64,000 nt of DNA from Cerina litoralis. GTDB taxonomy: Bacteria > Bacteroidota > Bacteroidia > Flavobacteriales > Flavobacteriaceae. The notes beneath the pieces are model-generated. The model worked only from the letters and a program-made list of their open reading frames with translations, made no database searches and was not told the origin of the DNA. How positions within the stretch are numbered: the stretch's first letter is position 1; each line of letters starts with the position of its first letter. The DNA lies in contig JAIRBC010000024.1 in assembly GCA_022008415.1 (NCBI GenBank), positions 1 through 64,000 on the forward strand. The letters run 5' to 3'. A program made the position numbers and the translations under genes. Shown here piece after piece: positions 8,863 through 17,522 of the stretch.

Positions 8863-9333
8863 ATGGATTTTAACATAGATGATATTCCTGCCCTCGACTT
8901 TATAGTAAAGCAATGTCTTTTAAAAGGTCAAATAGATATCAATGGTTTCCTAAATAGTGAATTTGCTGAAAAACAAGAAGTGGATGGACTTGAATTTATT
9001 GTCCGCGAACAAGCCATAGATGAATTTGTACGACTTTTAAATATCCTGGAAAAAACAGGTGTATGTGAAAGACATATCACCAAACAAGGGCAATCCACCC
9101 ACAAAAATGACAACACTTATTCTTTCCAACGAAAAGGTGGTTTTACAACCCTTTACAAAGAACACCAAAAAGAAAAAGAACGTATTGAACTTGAATATCG
9201 TAAAACTAAGGTTGATCTGGACTTGGCGGAAAAAACTTTAAAAGAATTCCCAATAACAAAATTTTTGGCTTGGGGCGGGTTCATTATTGCGTTCCTCCTA
9301 TTATTAAAAGAGATATATTCAATATTAACATAA
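8863..9333 (+). CDS. Hypothetical protein with coiled coil and C-terminal membrane anchor
   Basis: This 156-residue protein has a soluble N-terminal half (about 1-95), a charged helical segment (about 107-135, KEHQKEKERIELEYRKTKVDLDLAEKTL) likely to be a coiled coil, and one membrane helix at 137-155 (FLAWGGFIIAFLLLLKEIY). It is not recognised. It has its own -7 element and is separated from mcrC by a stem-loop, so it may be independent cargo rather than an McrBC accessory. A tail-anchored cytoplasmic topology is likely. Confidence 0.6.
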   Translation: MDFNIDDIPALDFIVKQCLLKGQIDINGFLNSEFAEKQEVDGLEFIVREQAIDEFVRLLNILEKTGVCERHITKQGQSTHKNDNTYSFQRKGGFTTLYKEHQKEKERIELEYRKTKVDLDLAEKTLKEFPITKFLAWGGFIIAFLLLLKEIYSILT

Positions 9334-9486
9334 CAAGTGTAGCACCTGTTAAGAACCTAATTTCTTACTCACTCGATTTAAATAGCTTCAAAGTCTTTTT
9401 TGTTATTTACTTTTATTGGACAATCTTTTTTAAAATCAATTTGTCCGCCACCAAATTTTCTTACTTTGCCCAAAATATTTTTATAT

Positions 9487-9852
9487 ATGTTTGATATAAC
9501 CAAACTTAATTTTGATCTTATTTCTAGAGAGGACAATCCTTCCGTAACAACTGTCAAGAACAGGAACAAAGTTCACTTTGTCACATTCGATTATGATACT
9601 CCTCCTAATGAACTCGGAACTCTTCTTAGAATAACTTCTATGTTGTCCGATGAGGATAAAAACTCGTACAATCGGTACGAGGAAATGCTAATTCATTATG
9701 AACAGACACACTATGCTGTTATAAATAATTCTATACTTGCTGAAATTATACGCCTAGTAATCAAAAAGCACGGACACGATCTGGATATTCCCGAAAACAT
9801 GGTCAAACTCCCGTCTATAAAAGATATTCTGGACTTTATCGATTCTGTTTAG
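9487..9852 (+). CDS. Small hypothetical protein
   Basis: The 121-residue protein begins MFDITKLNFDLISRE. This ATG is preferred over an upstream in-frame TTG because the upstream stretch is AT-rich non-coding sequence; a TTACTTTGCC segment there, with TTG about 20 bases before it, could be the promoter. The protein is acidic, has no signal peptide or membrane helix, and ends IPENMVKLPSIKDILDFIDSV. Its function is unknown. Confidence 0.5.
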   Translation: MFDITKLNFDLISREDNPSVTTVKNRNKVHFVTFDYDTPPNELGTLLRITSMLSDEDKNSYNRYEEMLIHYEQTHYAVINNSILAEIIRLVIKKHGHDLDIPENMVKLPSIKDILDFIDSV

Positions 9853-9877
9853 GTTCTTTTCTTTTCAGTGTGTGTTT

Positions 9878-10060
9878 CTAGGTAAATGTTTTAATTGGCT
9901 TATACTGATCCCTACAATATTCTATACAATCATCTGTGTACATTTCCAATATTTGGTTCTCTTCTATTTTTGTGCTGTATAGCATCCTACGCATTTCTTT
10001 TTGTAAAGTTTCACAATCACACTCCAATTCAATCTCCATCTTTTTTATAATGTTTGCCAA
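9878..10060 (-). CDS. Possible small hypothetical protein
   Basis: A 60-residue leftward frame with helical, cysteine-containing sequence (ELECDCETLQKEMRRMLYSTK ... EYCRDQYKPIK). It begins beside the palindrome GCCAACGGTTGGC at 10056. The sequence looks protein-like, with amphipathic helices, but has no recognised family and is short. It may be a true small cargo gene or the end of a decayed gene. Confidence 0.3.
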   Translation of the reverse strand: MANIIKKMEIELECDCETLQKEMRRMLYSTKIEENQILEMYTDDCIEYCRDQYKPIKTFT

Positions 10061-10067
10061 CGGTTGG

Positions 10068-10180
10068 CAGCTACCCGAAGGGCGGGACTTTTACCACAAA
10101 ACTTGATTGGAAAAACTAATTTTTGATTAATCAAAAATCTGTCTTTAAAACACGAAACTCCGCCTTTTGGGTAGGTGCTG
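10068..10180. repeat. Large imperfect inverted repeat with central perfect palindrome
   Basis: The left arm (10068-10086) and right arm (10160-10180) share CAGC, TACCC, AA and GGCGG in complementary order. The centre holds a perfect 20-base palindrome (10119-10138, ATTTTTGATTAATCAAAAAT), and GCCAACGGTTGGC lies just outside at 10056. The element can form a large cruciform. It directly abuts the 5' end of the group II intron. I do not recognise it as a named repeat; an attC-like recombination site was considered, but the core motifs do not match exactly. Confidence 0.55.
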
Positions 10181-10181
10181 T

Positions 10182-10779
10182 GTGTGCCCAGCATGGGCAT
10201 CTTTTGATTTACCGAAAGGTAAATAATTAATCTAGAGGGTGCAAGTCCCTTATGGGCAGGGGTAACGCCTTGAACCATTAGTAAGCCGCAAGCTGGTTTA
10301 TCGTGAGGTATGCAGTGAAGGAAGCGGGACTACAAAATCCGGTACTGACGAACAGGAACGGCATAAGAGGCCGATATACGGGGATAAGCAAGCACATCAT
10401 TGTAACGTCCGAAGATTACCAAAACCGTATTTGGGTAGATGTCGCAGGAATCGGAGGAAAGAAGATGCCATTACCTGGGGAGGTCTCCGTAATCACGTGT
10501 TGATAGAACGGAGAAGTCAGCAGAGGTCATAGTAGTTGTTGGAAACGAGCCGATATAAAAAATCGGAGGTCCCACAGGCAACGAAGGACCGAACGTAATT
10601 CTCTTTAAAATTCGCATAGGAATGATGATTCATAGCATATGCTTAAACTAGAGGATAGTTTCAAGGGTGAAAAGAGCCTTGGAGTGATGAATTACGAACC
10701 GCCGTATACGAGATCCGTACGTACTTTGGTGTGAGGGGTGCACTCCGTCATTTAATGGCGGAGCCATCCACTCGATTAT
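10182..10779 (+). mobile_element. ORF-less group II intron
   Basis: The segment opens GTGTGCCCAGCATGGGC, a group II 5' end form. It continues with GAGGGTGCAAGTCCC and the conserved domain I blocks (GTAAGCCGCAAGC, GTGAGGTATGCAGTGAAGGAAGC, GGGGATAAGCAAGC, GGTAGATGTCGCAGGAATC). Domain II/III-like sequence (GTCAGCAGAGGTCATAGTAG) runs to about 10600. Domain V (GAACCGCCG ... CGTACGTAC) and domain VI (GCGGAGCC, CACTCGATTAT) close it. No reverse transcriptase is present: domain IV is only a short AT-rich linker around 10600-10660. At about 600 bases it is a compact intron that would need a maturase in trans. Exact ends are estimates. Confidence 0.75.
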
Positions 10780-10794
10780 GTGGCGTTATTGTTT

Positions 10795-11559
10795 TCAAAA
10801 CATTGATTTCTTTGATATTACACCATTAACAACTGTTATTATACTTAAAAATCCTAATTTATATTTACCTGTTTTAGCAGGTGCATTATCTAAATAAACC
10901 AAGTCTCCAACTGAAACTGAGTCTCTATATGTTTGTTCAATGGTCAAATTTTGTCCGTCTGCTGTCTTATGAGTGAATGGTTGAGTAATTCTGAATACTT
11001 TTCCATTCCTTAATTCGTAATAGCGTCCGGTACTTTTTGATTTATACTTTCCGTCTTCTGGTTCATCACCGTCAATTGTGGCCTTCATTCCTATTTGAGG
11101 TTGAGTCTCACTGTTTCCTCTATAAATTTCAAGCGTTTTACCATTTTCAAGTCGACCCGTTATAACGTTGAACTTCTTGTAAGTTAGTGATTGAAGATAT
11201 TTATTTACATCTAAGTCAGGAATGATTGTTTCATTTGCTAATACAAATAACTGATTATTTGAACCGTCAACTTTTAAGACCATGACTGCACTGTCAAAAA
11301 AGGATTGATTTAGTAAAACTTTATCTTTAATTCTGTCGATAAGAATTGATTTTGCTGCGGACAAATATTCCCACTTGCCTATTTGAACCTGACCATTCAG
11401 TGACAAAACAAGTTCACCATTTCTCTTGAAAATATACTTGTGATAGTCAGAGTTAGAATCGATGAGCACCCAAGGCTTGTCAATAAATAATGTTGTATTG
11501 TCAAGTTTTTCGCTGAACTGTGCAAGTCTATTCACTATGTCTTGTAGATATAATTTCAT
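10795..11559 (-). CDS. Hypothetical protein
   Basis: This 254-residue soluble protein has no signal peptide. The N-terminal half looks beta-rich (KPWVLIDSNSDYHKYIFKRNGELVLSLNGQVQIGKWEYL). The C-terminal half repeats a short beta motif around GKYKSKSTGRYYELRNGKVFRI (near 168-192) and GKYKLGFLSIITVVNGVI (near 230-247). I do not recognise the family. It lies just right of the group II intron as a single leftward cargo gene in AT-rich DNA. Its start is followed upstream by about 350 gene-free bases. Confidence 0.6.
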   Translation of the reverse strand: MKLYLQDIVNRLAQFSEKLDNTTLFIDKPWVLIDSNSDYHKYIFKRNGELVLSLNGQVQIGKWEYLSAAKSILIDRIKDKVLLNQSFFDSAVMVLKVDGSNNQLFVLANETIIPDLDVNKYLQSLTYKKFNVITGRLENGKTLEIYRGNSETQPQIGMKATIDGDEPEDGKYKSKSTGRYYELRNGKVFRITQPFTHKTADGQNLTIEQTYRDSVSVGDLVYLDNAPAKTGKYKLGFLSIITVVNGVISKKSMF

Positions 11560-11911
11560 TCCTATTGACTTTTAATATGCCACATAACTCGTTATATAGT
11601 TATAAAAATACATCTTTATGCTTTTGGATTTCCGGATAAAATTAATTTTCAGGTTTTTATCATTTTCATAACAGCGGTGGTGGACTTATAATTTGGTTGA
11701 ATATCGGAAAACAAGGTGAAAGAGTTCAGCCCCTAAATGAATGAGAGTTTATTTAAAAAGGAAAGTGTTTCCGACTGTAAGGACAAAATGAGCGAATATG
11801 TTGAAATTGCATTCGTTCATTTCCTAAACCGCCCAACCAACCTAACAATTTCTTCCCAAAGGCTTTTCATCAAAACCTTCATAACTACCATCAACTCTAT
11901 ATAGAAAGCTT
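11560..11911. other. Intergenic region between hypothetical gene and amidase
   Basis: About 350 bases with no convincing gene on either strand. The left part probably holds the promoter of the leftward hypothetical gene. The right part, near the amidase stop, is a mixed sequence in which I see no strong terminator. Base composition shifts here from the AT-rich cargo to the more GC-rich transfer region, so a cargo boundary is likely. Confidence 0.4.
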
Positions 11912-12577
11912 TCATATCCCAAAATATTTTTGAATGGAACTTAAAATGATCCACGCAAGGGCATTTTTGCCGTTCACGGTTTTTGCATAGGCCGCCTCGT
12001 CACTGTTGGACAAAAACCCCATCTCCAACAAGATGGATGGGCTGAAACCGTTTGTTTCCCGAAGCACCTGAAAATTTGCGAATTTAACTCCACGGTTTTT
12101 GAATCCGATATACTCGAAATCTCTTGTAATGGAATAGGCCAGGGAAATGGAACCCTCCATTTTGGAGGTTGTACGTGCATAAATAGGTTTCCAAACGAAG
12201 GCCTCTACCCCTCTTGCCCGTGGATTATTTGCATGGTTGCAGTGCAGGGAAATGAACAGGTCTGGTTTAAGGATTCTTGCCAGTTTGCTCCGGTCGCTCA
12301 AGGAAACCAGGGTATCCCCATACCGGGTAAGATAGATCTCATACTTTCCCGACAATATTTTCTTGTTATAGTCCAAGATCCGTTGGGCAATTTCCAGCAC
12401 CACTTCCTTTTCCCTTATTCCGTTACGACCAATGGCTCCCGAATCCGTTCCGCCATGCCCCGGGTCTATTATCACCACCATCTTTTTTACATTTCCTCCC
12501 TGTGCGTTCAGACCAAGGGAGAAATGCAAAATGTAAATAGAAAGTAACGTGGTCAAAAAGCGCCTAGATCTGTCCAT
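11912..12577 (-). CDS. N-acetylmuramoyl-L-alanine amidase (Amidase_3)
   Basis: The protein starts MDRSRRFLTTLLSIYILHFSL and has a cleavable signal peptide ending near NAQ. This start is preferred to an in-frame ATG 42 bases further out because it gives a compact signal peptide. The zinc amidase ligands and catalytic residues are all present: H41 (DPGHGG), E56 (GIREKE), H112 (SLHCNH) and E185 (LLEMGF). It cleaves the stem peptide from muramic acid in the periplasm. Bacteroidota conjugative elements commonly carry such a peptidoglycan hydrolase beside tra genes, where it opens the wall for the secretion channel. It is divergent from the tra operon starting at 12757. Confidence 0.88.
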   Translation of the reverse strand: MDRSRRFLTTLLSIYILHFSLGLNAQGGNVKKMVVIIDPGHGGTDSGAIGRNGIREKEVVLEIAQRILDYNKKILSGKYEIYLTRYGDTLVSLSDRSKLARILKPDLFISLHCNHANNPRARGVEAFVWKPIYARTTSKMEGSISLAYSITRDFEYIGFKNRGVKFANFQVLRETNGFSPSILLEMGFLSNSDEAAYAKTVNGKNALAWIILSSIQKYFGI

Positions 12578-12756
12578 ATCCAAAATCCTTATTGCGCAAT
12601 TTTCAACAAATCTTTCCAAACGATGCAGATACTTAAAAATTTAACGTGTGGGAGTGTTAATTTTTAAAGAATATCTTGTCTTCTGCTCGGTCCTTTATAG
12701 ATTTCATAAACAAATTCATCAAACCGCCCTCATCAGGCATCAAAAAACGAACCGTC

Positions 12757-13044
12757 ATGAAAAAAACCATGCTTTTACCCATGGTGCTGTTTTCCGGCAC
12801 CACAGCTCTATTCGCCCAAATTGGGGGCATCGAGCAATCCGTTGGCGATGTTTCCAACACCATCCGGACCATCTTCCCGATAATCCTGGGAGTCATCTTC
12901 CTTATCGGTTTCCTATTCAATGCCGGACATTTCTTCGGGGAAAACTCCGATCTTAAAAAAGGCATAACCCGGGTGCTTGTCTTCGTGCTCATCGCCGGGG
13001 CGGTAGTCGGCATCTTCACCTATCTGATCGGCATCGTAGTATGA
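12757..13044 (+). CDS. traE: TraE-like conjugation membrane protein (VirB2-like position)
   Basis: The 95-residue protein starts MKKTMLLPMVLFSGTTALFAQ, a signal peptide, which is why this ATG is chosen over one 81 bases upstream. Two membrane helices follow (about 37-57 and 72-93). First position in a Bacteroides-type tra operon, small size and two helices after a signal peptide match TraE, the pilin-like VirB2 counterpart. The stop overlaps the next gene by 4 bases. The name rests on order and topology rather than a strong sequence motif. Confidence 0.7.
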   Translation: MKKTMLLPMVLFSGTTALFAQIGGIEQSVGDVSNTIRTIFPIILGVIFLIGFLFNAGHFFGENSDLKKGITRVLVFVLIAGAVVGIFTYLIGIVV

Positions 13045-13325
13045 AACGGTACGAGGTATATAGGAACATCCGGAAAGGTGCCGTGATTTTCGGGCTGCCC
13101 ATCTCGCTCTTTGCGCTGATGATGCTATCGGTCATTGGCTCCCTTTTGGTCATTATCTTCTCTTTTGGATTTCGAGTTATCCTCGCCGTGCTTGTCGTCA
13201 ATGTGGTACTGTACCTCTCCCTATTGAAGATTACCGACAATCCCCAGTTGTTCCATTTCAAAAAAGTATTTCCCACAACGATCAGCAACAAACAAACAAC
13301 GAACCTCGATTATGGCCAAGATTAA
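13041..13325 (+). CDS. traF: TraF-like conjugation membrane protein (VirB3-like)
   Basis: This 94-residue protein has a short cytoplasmic N-terminus (MKRYEVYRNIRKGAVIFGLP) and two closely spaced membrane helices (about 14-37 and 42-62), then a soluble tail that begins DNPQLFHFKKVF. This is the layout of TraF/VirB3 proteins, which link the VirB4-type ATPase to the inner membrane. It overlaps traE by 4 bases and traG by 14, as expected in this operon. Confidence 0.72.
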   Translation: MKRYEVYRNIRKGAVIFGLPISLFALMMLSVIGSLLVIIFSFGFRVILAVLVVNVVLYLSLLKITDNPQLFHFKKVFPTTISNKQTTNLDYGQD

Positions 13326-15729
13326 TCTATCGGACCGACATCCAATAACGGATATCCAGGGAAACCTGGTCTTTGCCAACAATGGCAATGTCACCCTGTG
13401 CTATTCAGTGGAGCTGCCCGAGATCTATTCCCTTTCCGAGAAGGACTTCGAGGATATGCACGGTGCATGGTTCCAGGCCATCAAATCGCTCCCGGTAGGA
13501 TGTGTGATACATAAACAGGACATCTACCTTAAAAAGGTATATACTTCGGAAAAGCTCCCGAACAAAACCTTTTTGGAACGGGCGACCCATAACCATTTTA
13601 AGGGCCGTGGCCATGTGGAGCACCAAAGCTTTCTCTTCTTTACCCTGACGAGGAACAGGGCGCTTAACAACGCCAAATACGTAAATCCGCTACGTCCCCT
13701 GTCCAAGACCCTGACAAGGGAACTGGACGATAATATCAAGGCCTTTATGGCCTCCGTCGGGGACGCAGTGTCCTTTGTGAACAACGGCCGGAAGATCGTT
13801 CTTTCCCCATTGGAACAGGATAGTATATTGGAACTGACCAAGGCCCATTTTAATGGGTACAACGAAGGTTTCGACACGGACATGCTCTTGGAGAAGTCCG
13901 GCATCCACATCGGGGACAACCATTTTGACGTACTGGCCGTCAATAACGAACTGTGTTTTGGGGAGAGCGTACAGAGCAGCCGTACCAATGAAAAATTCAC
14001 CTCGGACGACTTTACCTTCCATCAGGGATTCATAGACGGGCTGGGGCTGACCTTGGACGGGAACCATGTGGTAAACCAGATCATCTATCTGGACGACAAG
14101 CAGAAATGGCGCAAGCTATTGGACAAGAAGATCGAGGAGCTGAGCAAGAGCTCCAATTTTGGGTCGCAGAACAAAACGGTGCTGAAAAAGATCCAGTACA
14201 TCCAGGACCAGATCAACAATGATGACAATGCACGGATCGTCCGGGGCCATCTCAACATTATCTATTGGGACAGGGATGAGAAAAATCTGGATAAGATCGC
14301 CTCCAAGATAAAGACCGAGTTCAAGGAACTGGACATCGTGCCCTACTACCCCAGAGGGGAAGAGCGCAAAAATTATATCCTGAACAGCTATTGCTGTTTT
14401 TCACCCAACTTTTCCAATGAGGACCTTTATGTGACCGATCTTAAACATGCCCTGTGCCTGGCCATAAACAACACCAATTACAAGTCGGATCCCACCGGTA
14501 TCATCTTTAACGACCGGGAGCATAATATCCCAGTACTGAAGGATGTCTGGGACGAACGGAAGAAGCGCATCAAGGCGCGGAACTTTGCCATTTTCGCACC
14601 CACAGGCGAGGGCAAATCCTTTTTGGCCAACAACATATTGCGACAGTATTTCGAGAGCGGGGTACGCCTGGTCATCATAGACCTTGGGGGTTCCTACACC
14701 AAATTTGCCAAACTGTATCCCGAAAAATATACGGTACTGCGGTACGAAAGTGGAAAGAACCTTGGCATCAACCCGTTCTATATTGCCGACACGGGAGACC
14801 TGGGTCCGGAACGTTTGGAAGACCTTTCCGTATTCCTGTTCGAACTGCTGGCCAAGGGCACCAAGCCCGGCAAGGCCGAGTCCGTGGCACTGAAGAAAAT
14901 ACTACAACATTTTTATAGCAGTGAAGACAGTATCTATTCCCTTGGGGGCTTTTACGATTTCGTGGAGCAAAACAGGGACACGCTCTTGAAAGAGCTAAGG
15001 ATCCATACCGATTATTTCAACATCCCCAACTTCCTGCACATCATGTCCGAGTACGTAAGGGACGGGCTGTACAGTTTCCTCTTCGAGGTCAGCGAGGACC
15101 AGACCTACAAGATCGAGGACAAAAGGCTGATCGTATTCGAACTGGACGAGGTAAAGGACAACAAGGAGATCCTCTCGGTAATGCTGAAGCTTATCAAGTC
15201 CGCCATCCAACGGACCATTTGGAGGAACCGGGCCGAGAAGGGCATCATCCTGTTCGATGAGTTCGCGAAACAGTTGAAGTTCGAGAACGTTTTGGAAAGC
15301 GTGGAATTCTATTACCAGGCCATCCGTAAGCAGAACGGGGCCATTGGAATCATCCTACAGTCCATCAACCAGCTGCCCGACAATGCCACCTCGGCCAGTA
15401 TTTTGGAGAACACCCAGGTCATCTATAGCCTGAACAACGAAAAGGGATATGACGAGCTGCAAAAACGGCTGAACCTGAGCGGCCATGACCTGAACCAATT
15501 GAAATCCATCAAGAACAACCTGACGGGGCCAAGGAAGTACACAGAGATGTTCATCAAGATAGGCAGGGAGAGCAACATTTTCCGCTTGGAGGTGCCACCG
15601 GAAGTCTATGCCGCCTATTTGACGGACGGACAGGAGAACGAGCGGATCATGGCCCTGTACGAAAAGCACGGTTGCATGGAAAAAGCGATAACGGCATTCA
15701 TCAAAAAGCCAAATACTCCTTCCAAATGA
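13312..15729 (+). CDS. traG: TraG-family conjugation ATPase (VirB4-like)
   Basis: The 805-residue protein powers the type IV secretion channel. The N-terminal region (about 1-400) is the TraG/VirB4 pilus-processing part. The motor domain has Walker A FAPTGEGKS (K435), followed by RLVIIDLGGSYTKFAKL, and Walker B GIILFDEFAKQLKF (DE near 645). The segment IGIILQSINQLPD and the C-terminal VPPEVYAAYLTDGQE are typical of Bacteroides TraG. Length and motif spacing are normal, with no frameshift. It is the best-conserved marker identifying the element as self-transmissible. Confidence 0.93.
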   Translation: MAKINLSDRHPITDIQGNLVFANNGNVTLCYSVELPEIYSLSEKDFEDMHGAWFQAIKSLPVGCVIHKQDIYLKKVYTSEKLPNKTFLERATHNHFKGRGHVEHQSFLFFTLTRNRALNNAKYVNPLRPLSKTLTRELDDNIKAFMASVGDAVSFVNNGRKIVLSPLEQDSILELTKAHFNGYNEGFDTDMLLEKSGIHIGDNHFDVLAVNNELCFGESVQSSRTNEKFTSDDFTFHQGFIDGLGLTLDGNHVVNQIIYLDDKQKWRKLLDKKIEELSKSSNFGSQNKTVLKKIQYIQDQINNDDNARIVRGHLNIIYWDRDEKNLDKIASKIKTEFKELDIVPYYPRGEERKNYILNSYCCFSPNFSNEDLYVTDLKHALCLAINNTNYKSDPTGIIFNDREHNIPVLKDVWDERKKRIKARNFAIFAPTGEGKSFLANNILRQYFESGVRLVIIDLGGSYTKFAKLYPEKYTVLRYESGKNLGINPFYIADTGDLGPERLEDLSVFLFELLAKGTKPGKAESVALKKILQHFYSSEDSIYSLGGFYDFVEQNRDTLLKELRIHTDYFNIPNFLHIMSEYVRDGLYSFLFEVSEDQTYKIEDKRLIVFELDEVKDNKEILSVMLKLIKSAIQRTIWRNRAEKGIILFDEFAKQLKFENVLESVEFYYQAIRKQNGAIGIILQSINQLPDNATSASILENTQVIYSLNNEKGYDELQKRLNLSGHDLNQLKSIKNNLTGPRKYTEMFIKIGRESNIFRLEVPPEVYAAYLTDGQENERIMALYEKHGCMEKAITAFIKKPNTPSK

Positions 15730-15773
15730 AAACCCGAATTTTTATGTCTTTCTTTTTCCCTTTCCCGGCGTTA

Positions 15774-15811
15774 AAATTTTCAACCGTAGCTATAGCTATG
15801 CTTGAAAATTT
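15774..15811. repeat. 38-base near-perfect palindrome in the tra operon
   Basis: Arms AAATTTTCAA (15774-15783) and TTGAAAATTT (15802-15811) flank a second perfect palindrome TAGCTATAGCTA (15787-15798), with three-base spacers on each side. A further hairpin, GGAAAT/ATTTCC, follows at 15819-15840. It lies in the only sizeable gap (about 180 bases) between traG and the next tra gene. It could be a partial terminator, an mRNA-processing site or an operator; there is no T-tract. Confidence 0.55.
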
Positions 15812-15912
15812 AGCCTTGGGAAATGAAAAATTAAATTTCCTAAAATTTTCGAATTTCCATCTGAAACGAGTATAACTGGCAAAAATCAATACTAACTATT
15901 AAAATCAAGATC

Positions 15913-16494
15913 ATGGGAACAACAATGAAAAAGGCAATGGTATCGGCCATTTTGATACTGATCATGGGTACTGGTGCCCGGGCACAGGGAATCCCCGTTT
16001 ACGACAACACCAATTTTATCTCCTTCGTCAAATCCCTGATAGAATCCGGGAAGCAGACCTCCAATCTGATGAAGACGGTAAAATTCATGAAACAGCAGAA
16101 GGAGCGCATCGAAAAGGTGAGCAACGTGGTAAAACAGCTCAATGCGGTCAAGGAGATCAACAGGAACAACCAGGTACTCTTCAAAGTCGTGAAGAACGAC
16201 CTACGGGAGATCCTGAACTCTCCCTTTATAAGGCCCAACGAGATCACCAAAATTTCCAATTCGTTCAATTCCATTATCGATACGGCCATCGAGGATCTCG
16301 ATTTTTGTGAGCAATTACTTTCCAACGGACAGTTAAAAATGAGCGATGGGGAACGCGCCCAAGTTTTGAAGGGCATGGAACTGAAATCCAAGGAAATGGT
16401 CATCGAGATCGAGGAAAAGACCAAACGCTACCACGACATCATCTCCTTTCGGGACATGCAGGAAAAGATCAACAATCAGAAATCCAACTATTGA
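15913..16494 (+). CDS. traI: TraI-like periplasmic conjugation protein (DUF4141 / TrbJ-VirB5 type)
   Basis: The 193-residue protein has a signal peptide (MKKAMVSAILILIMGTGARAQ) and is otherwise almost entirely helical, with long heptad-like stretches (about 50-95 and 145-190). The helical segment NSPFIRPNEITKISNSFNSIIDTAIEDLDFCEQLL, followed by LKMSDGERAQVL, matches the pattern of Bacteroides TraI, where a similar ELTAI/LSLNDKER order is seen. It lies between traG and traJ as in those operons. The likely role is a VirB5-like periplasmic component. Confidence 0.75.
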   Translation: MGTTMKKAMVSAILILIMGTGARAQGIPVYDNTNFISFVKSLIESGKQTSNLMKTVKFMKQQKERIEKVSNVVKQLNAVKEINRNNQVLFKVVKNDLREILNSPFIRPNEITKISNSFNSIIDTAIEDLDFCEQLLSNGQLKMSDGERAQVLKGMELKSKEMVIEIEEKTKRYHDIISFRDMQEKINNQKSNY

Positions 16495-16503
16495 TCCATT
16501 GAT

Positions 16504-17343
16504 ATGTACGCAGGGATATTTTTGAACATCGGTCTGGAATATGTGGATGCCGTATTCCAGACCATTAAGGACAGCAACTTTTCCCGGTACACCATTGGGG
16601 GGATGAAGGCCCTGGCCGTGCTGTTCTTTCTGATCAATATCCTAAAAAAGTACATCGAGGGCGTAACCGACAGATACGGATATACGTGGGGATTGACCCC
16701 TAACGAGCTGGCCAAGAATTTTGCGGTCATCATCCTGGTTATCTTCTCCACGCAGGTGCTGGAGGTCTTTGATCATATTCTGGTCGCCATCGAGACCCGG
16801 TACCGGGACACGGCCCCTGCGCTCCTTCCGCTACAGTTACAGGAGATAGACATTGAAAAGGATGTGGGCGCATTGGAGGCCGCCAAAAAGGCCATGGCGA
16901 TGTTGTACGAGGCCTTGGTGACCCCTTTGTACGGAATGAAGATCACGGCCTTCATTATCGGCCTCTTCCTTTGGTTGTTGGACCTGTTCATCTATCCATT
17001 GTTCCTTGCCGAACGCTATTTTTTGCTCGGGATCATGCAGGCCTTTTTTCCGCTCATCCTTGGGATGGCGGTATTCGAGAAGTTCCGGACCATGGCCTAT
17101 ACCTTCTTTAAGCTATATGCGGCAGTGTATATGTTGGTGCCGGCATTTTTCCTGGTCAATATTTTTGTGAACACGCTCTATACCGAGATCAACACCAACT
17201 TTTGGTCCAACCTATTGGGGACCGATTACGGATCCAGTGCTTTCTCCCCCTTGGTGCAACTGGGGAGCGTCGGCTTTATCGTATTCCTAAAGTTCAAACT
17301 GTACCGCAGGGCGACCTCGTTTACCCTGAGGCTGTTCACATAG
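16504..17343 (+). CDS. traJ: TraJ-like conjugation inner-membrane protein (VirB6/TrbL type)
   Basis: This 279-residue protein has several membrane helices: about 34-51, 70-92, a pair around 148-190, 195-215 and 222-240. The periplasmic N-terminal segment begins MYAGIFLNIGLEYVDAVFQTI. Polytopic topology and position after the TraI-like gene fit TraJ, the VirB6/TrbL-like channel subunit. It begins 9 bases after the preceding stop. No truncation is seen. Confidence 0.78.
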   Translation: MYAGIFLNIGLEYVDAVFQTIKDSNFSRYTIGGMKALAVLFFLINILKKYIEGVTDRYGYTWGLTPNELAKNFAVIILVIFSTQVLEVFDHILVAIETRYRDTAPALLPLQLQEIDIEKDVGALEAAKKAMAMLYEALVTPLYGMKITAFIIGLFLWLLDLFIYPLFLAERYFLLGIMQAFFPLILGMAVFEKFRTMAYTFFKLYAAVYMLVPAFFLVNIFVNTLYTEINTNFWSNLLGTDYGSSAFSPLVQLGSVGFIVFLKFKLYRRATSFTLRLFT

Positions 17344-17522
17344 ACCAAAGAAGAAAACCAAAAAGAAAAGCAAAACGAAAAGATGAAACGAGCATTAAGA
17401 AATTTTAATAGTTACTTGACCAAAGGGAATGTTTAAAATTTTTAATGCGAGAGCGCAGCGGTTACATACGTTCTCAATTTTTTAATTAATTTATTATCAG
17501 AAAATTACAAAAATTTAAATGT

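Noticed and set aside
10056-10180. attC site of an integron
   Set aside because: The outer symmetry is suggestive, but the RYYYAAC/GTTRRRY core boxes are not matched and no integrase gene is in the window.
10182-10779. Short frames within the intron, such as 10303-10503
   Set aside because: The sequence is explained by conserved group II intron RNA blocks; the frames have no protein similarity pattern.
13524-14067. Long leftward open frames inside traG
   Set aside because: They lie antisense to a fully supported TraG gene and have no domain pattern; they come from the GC-rich codon bias of the operon.
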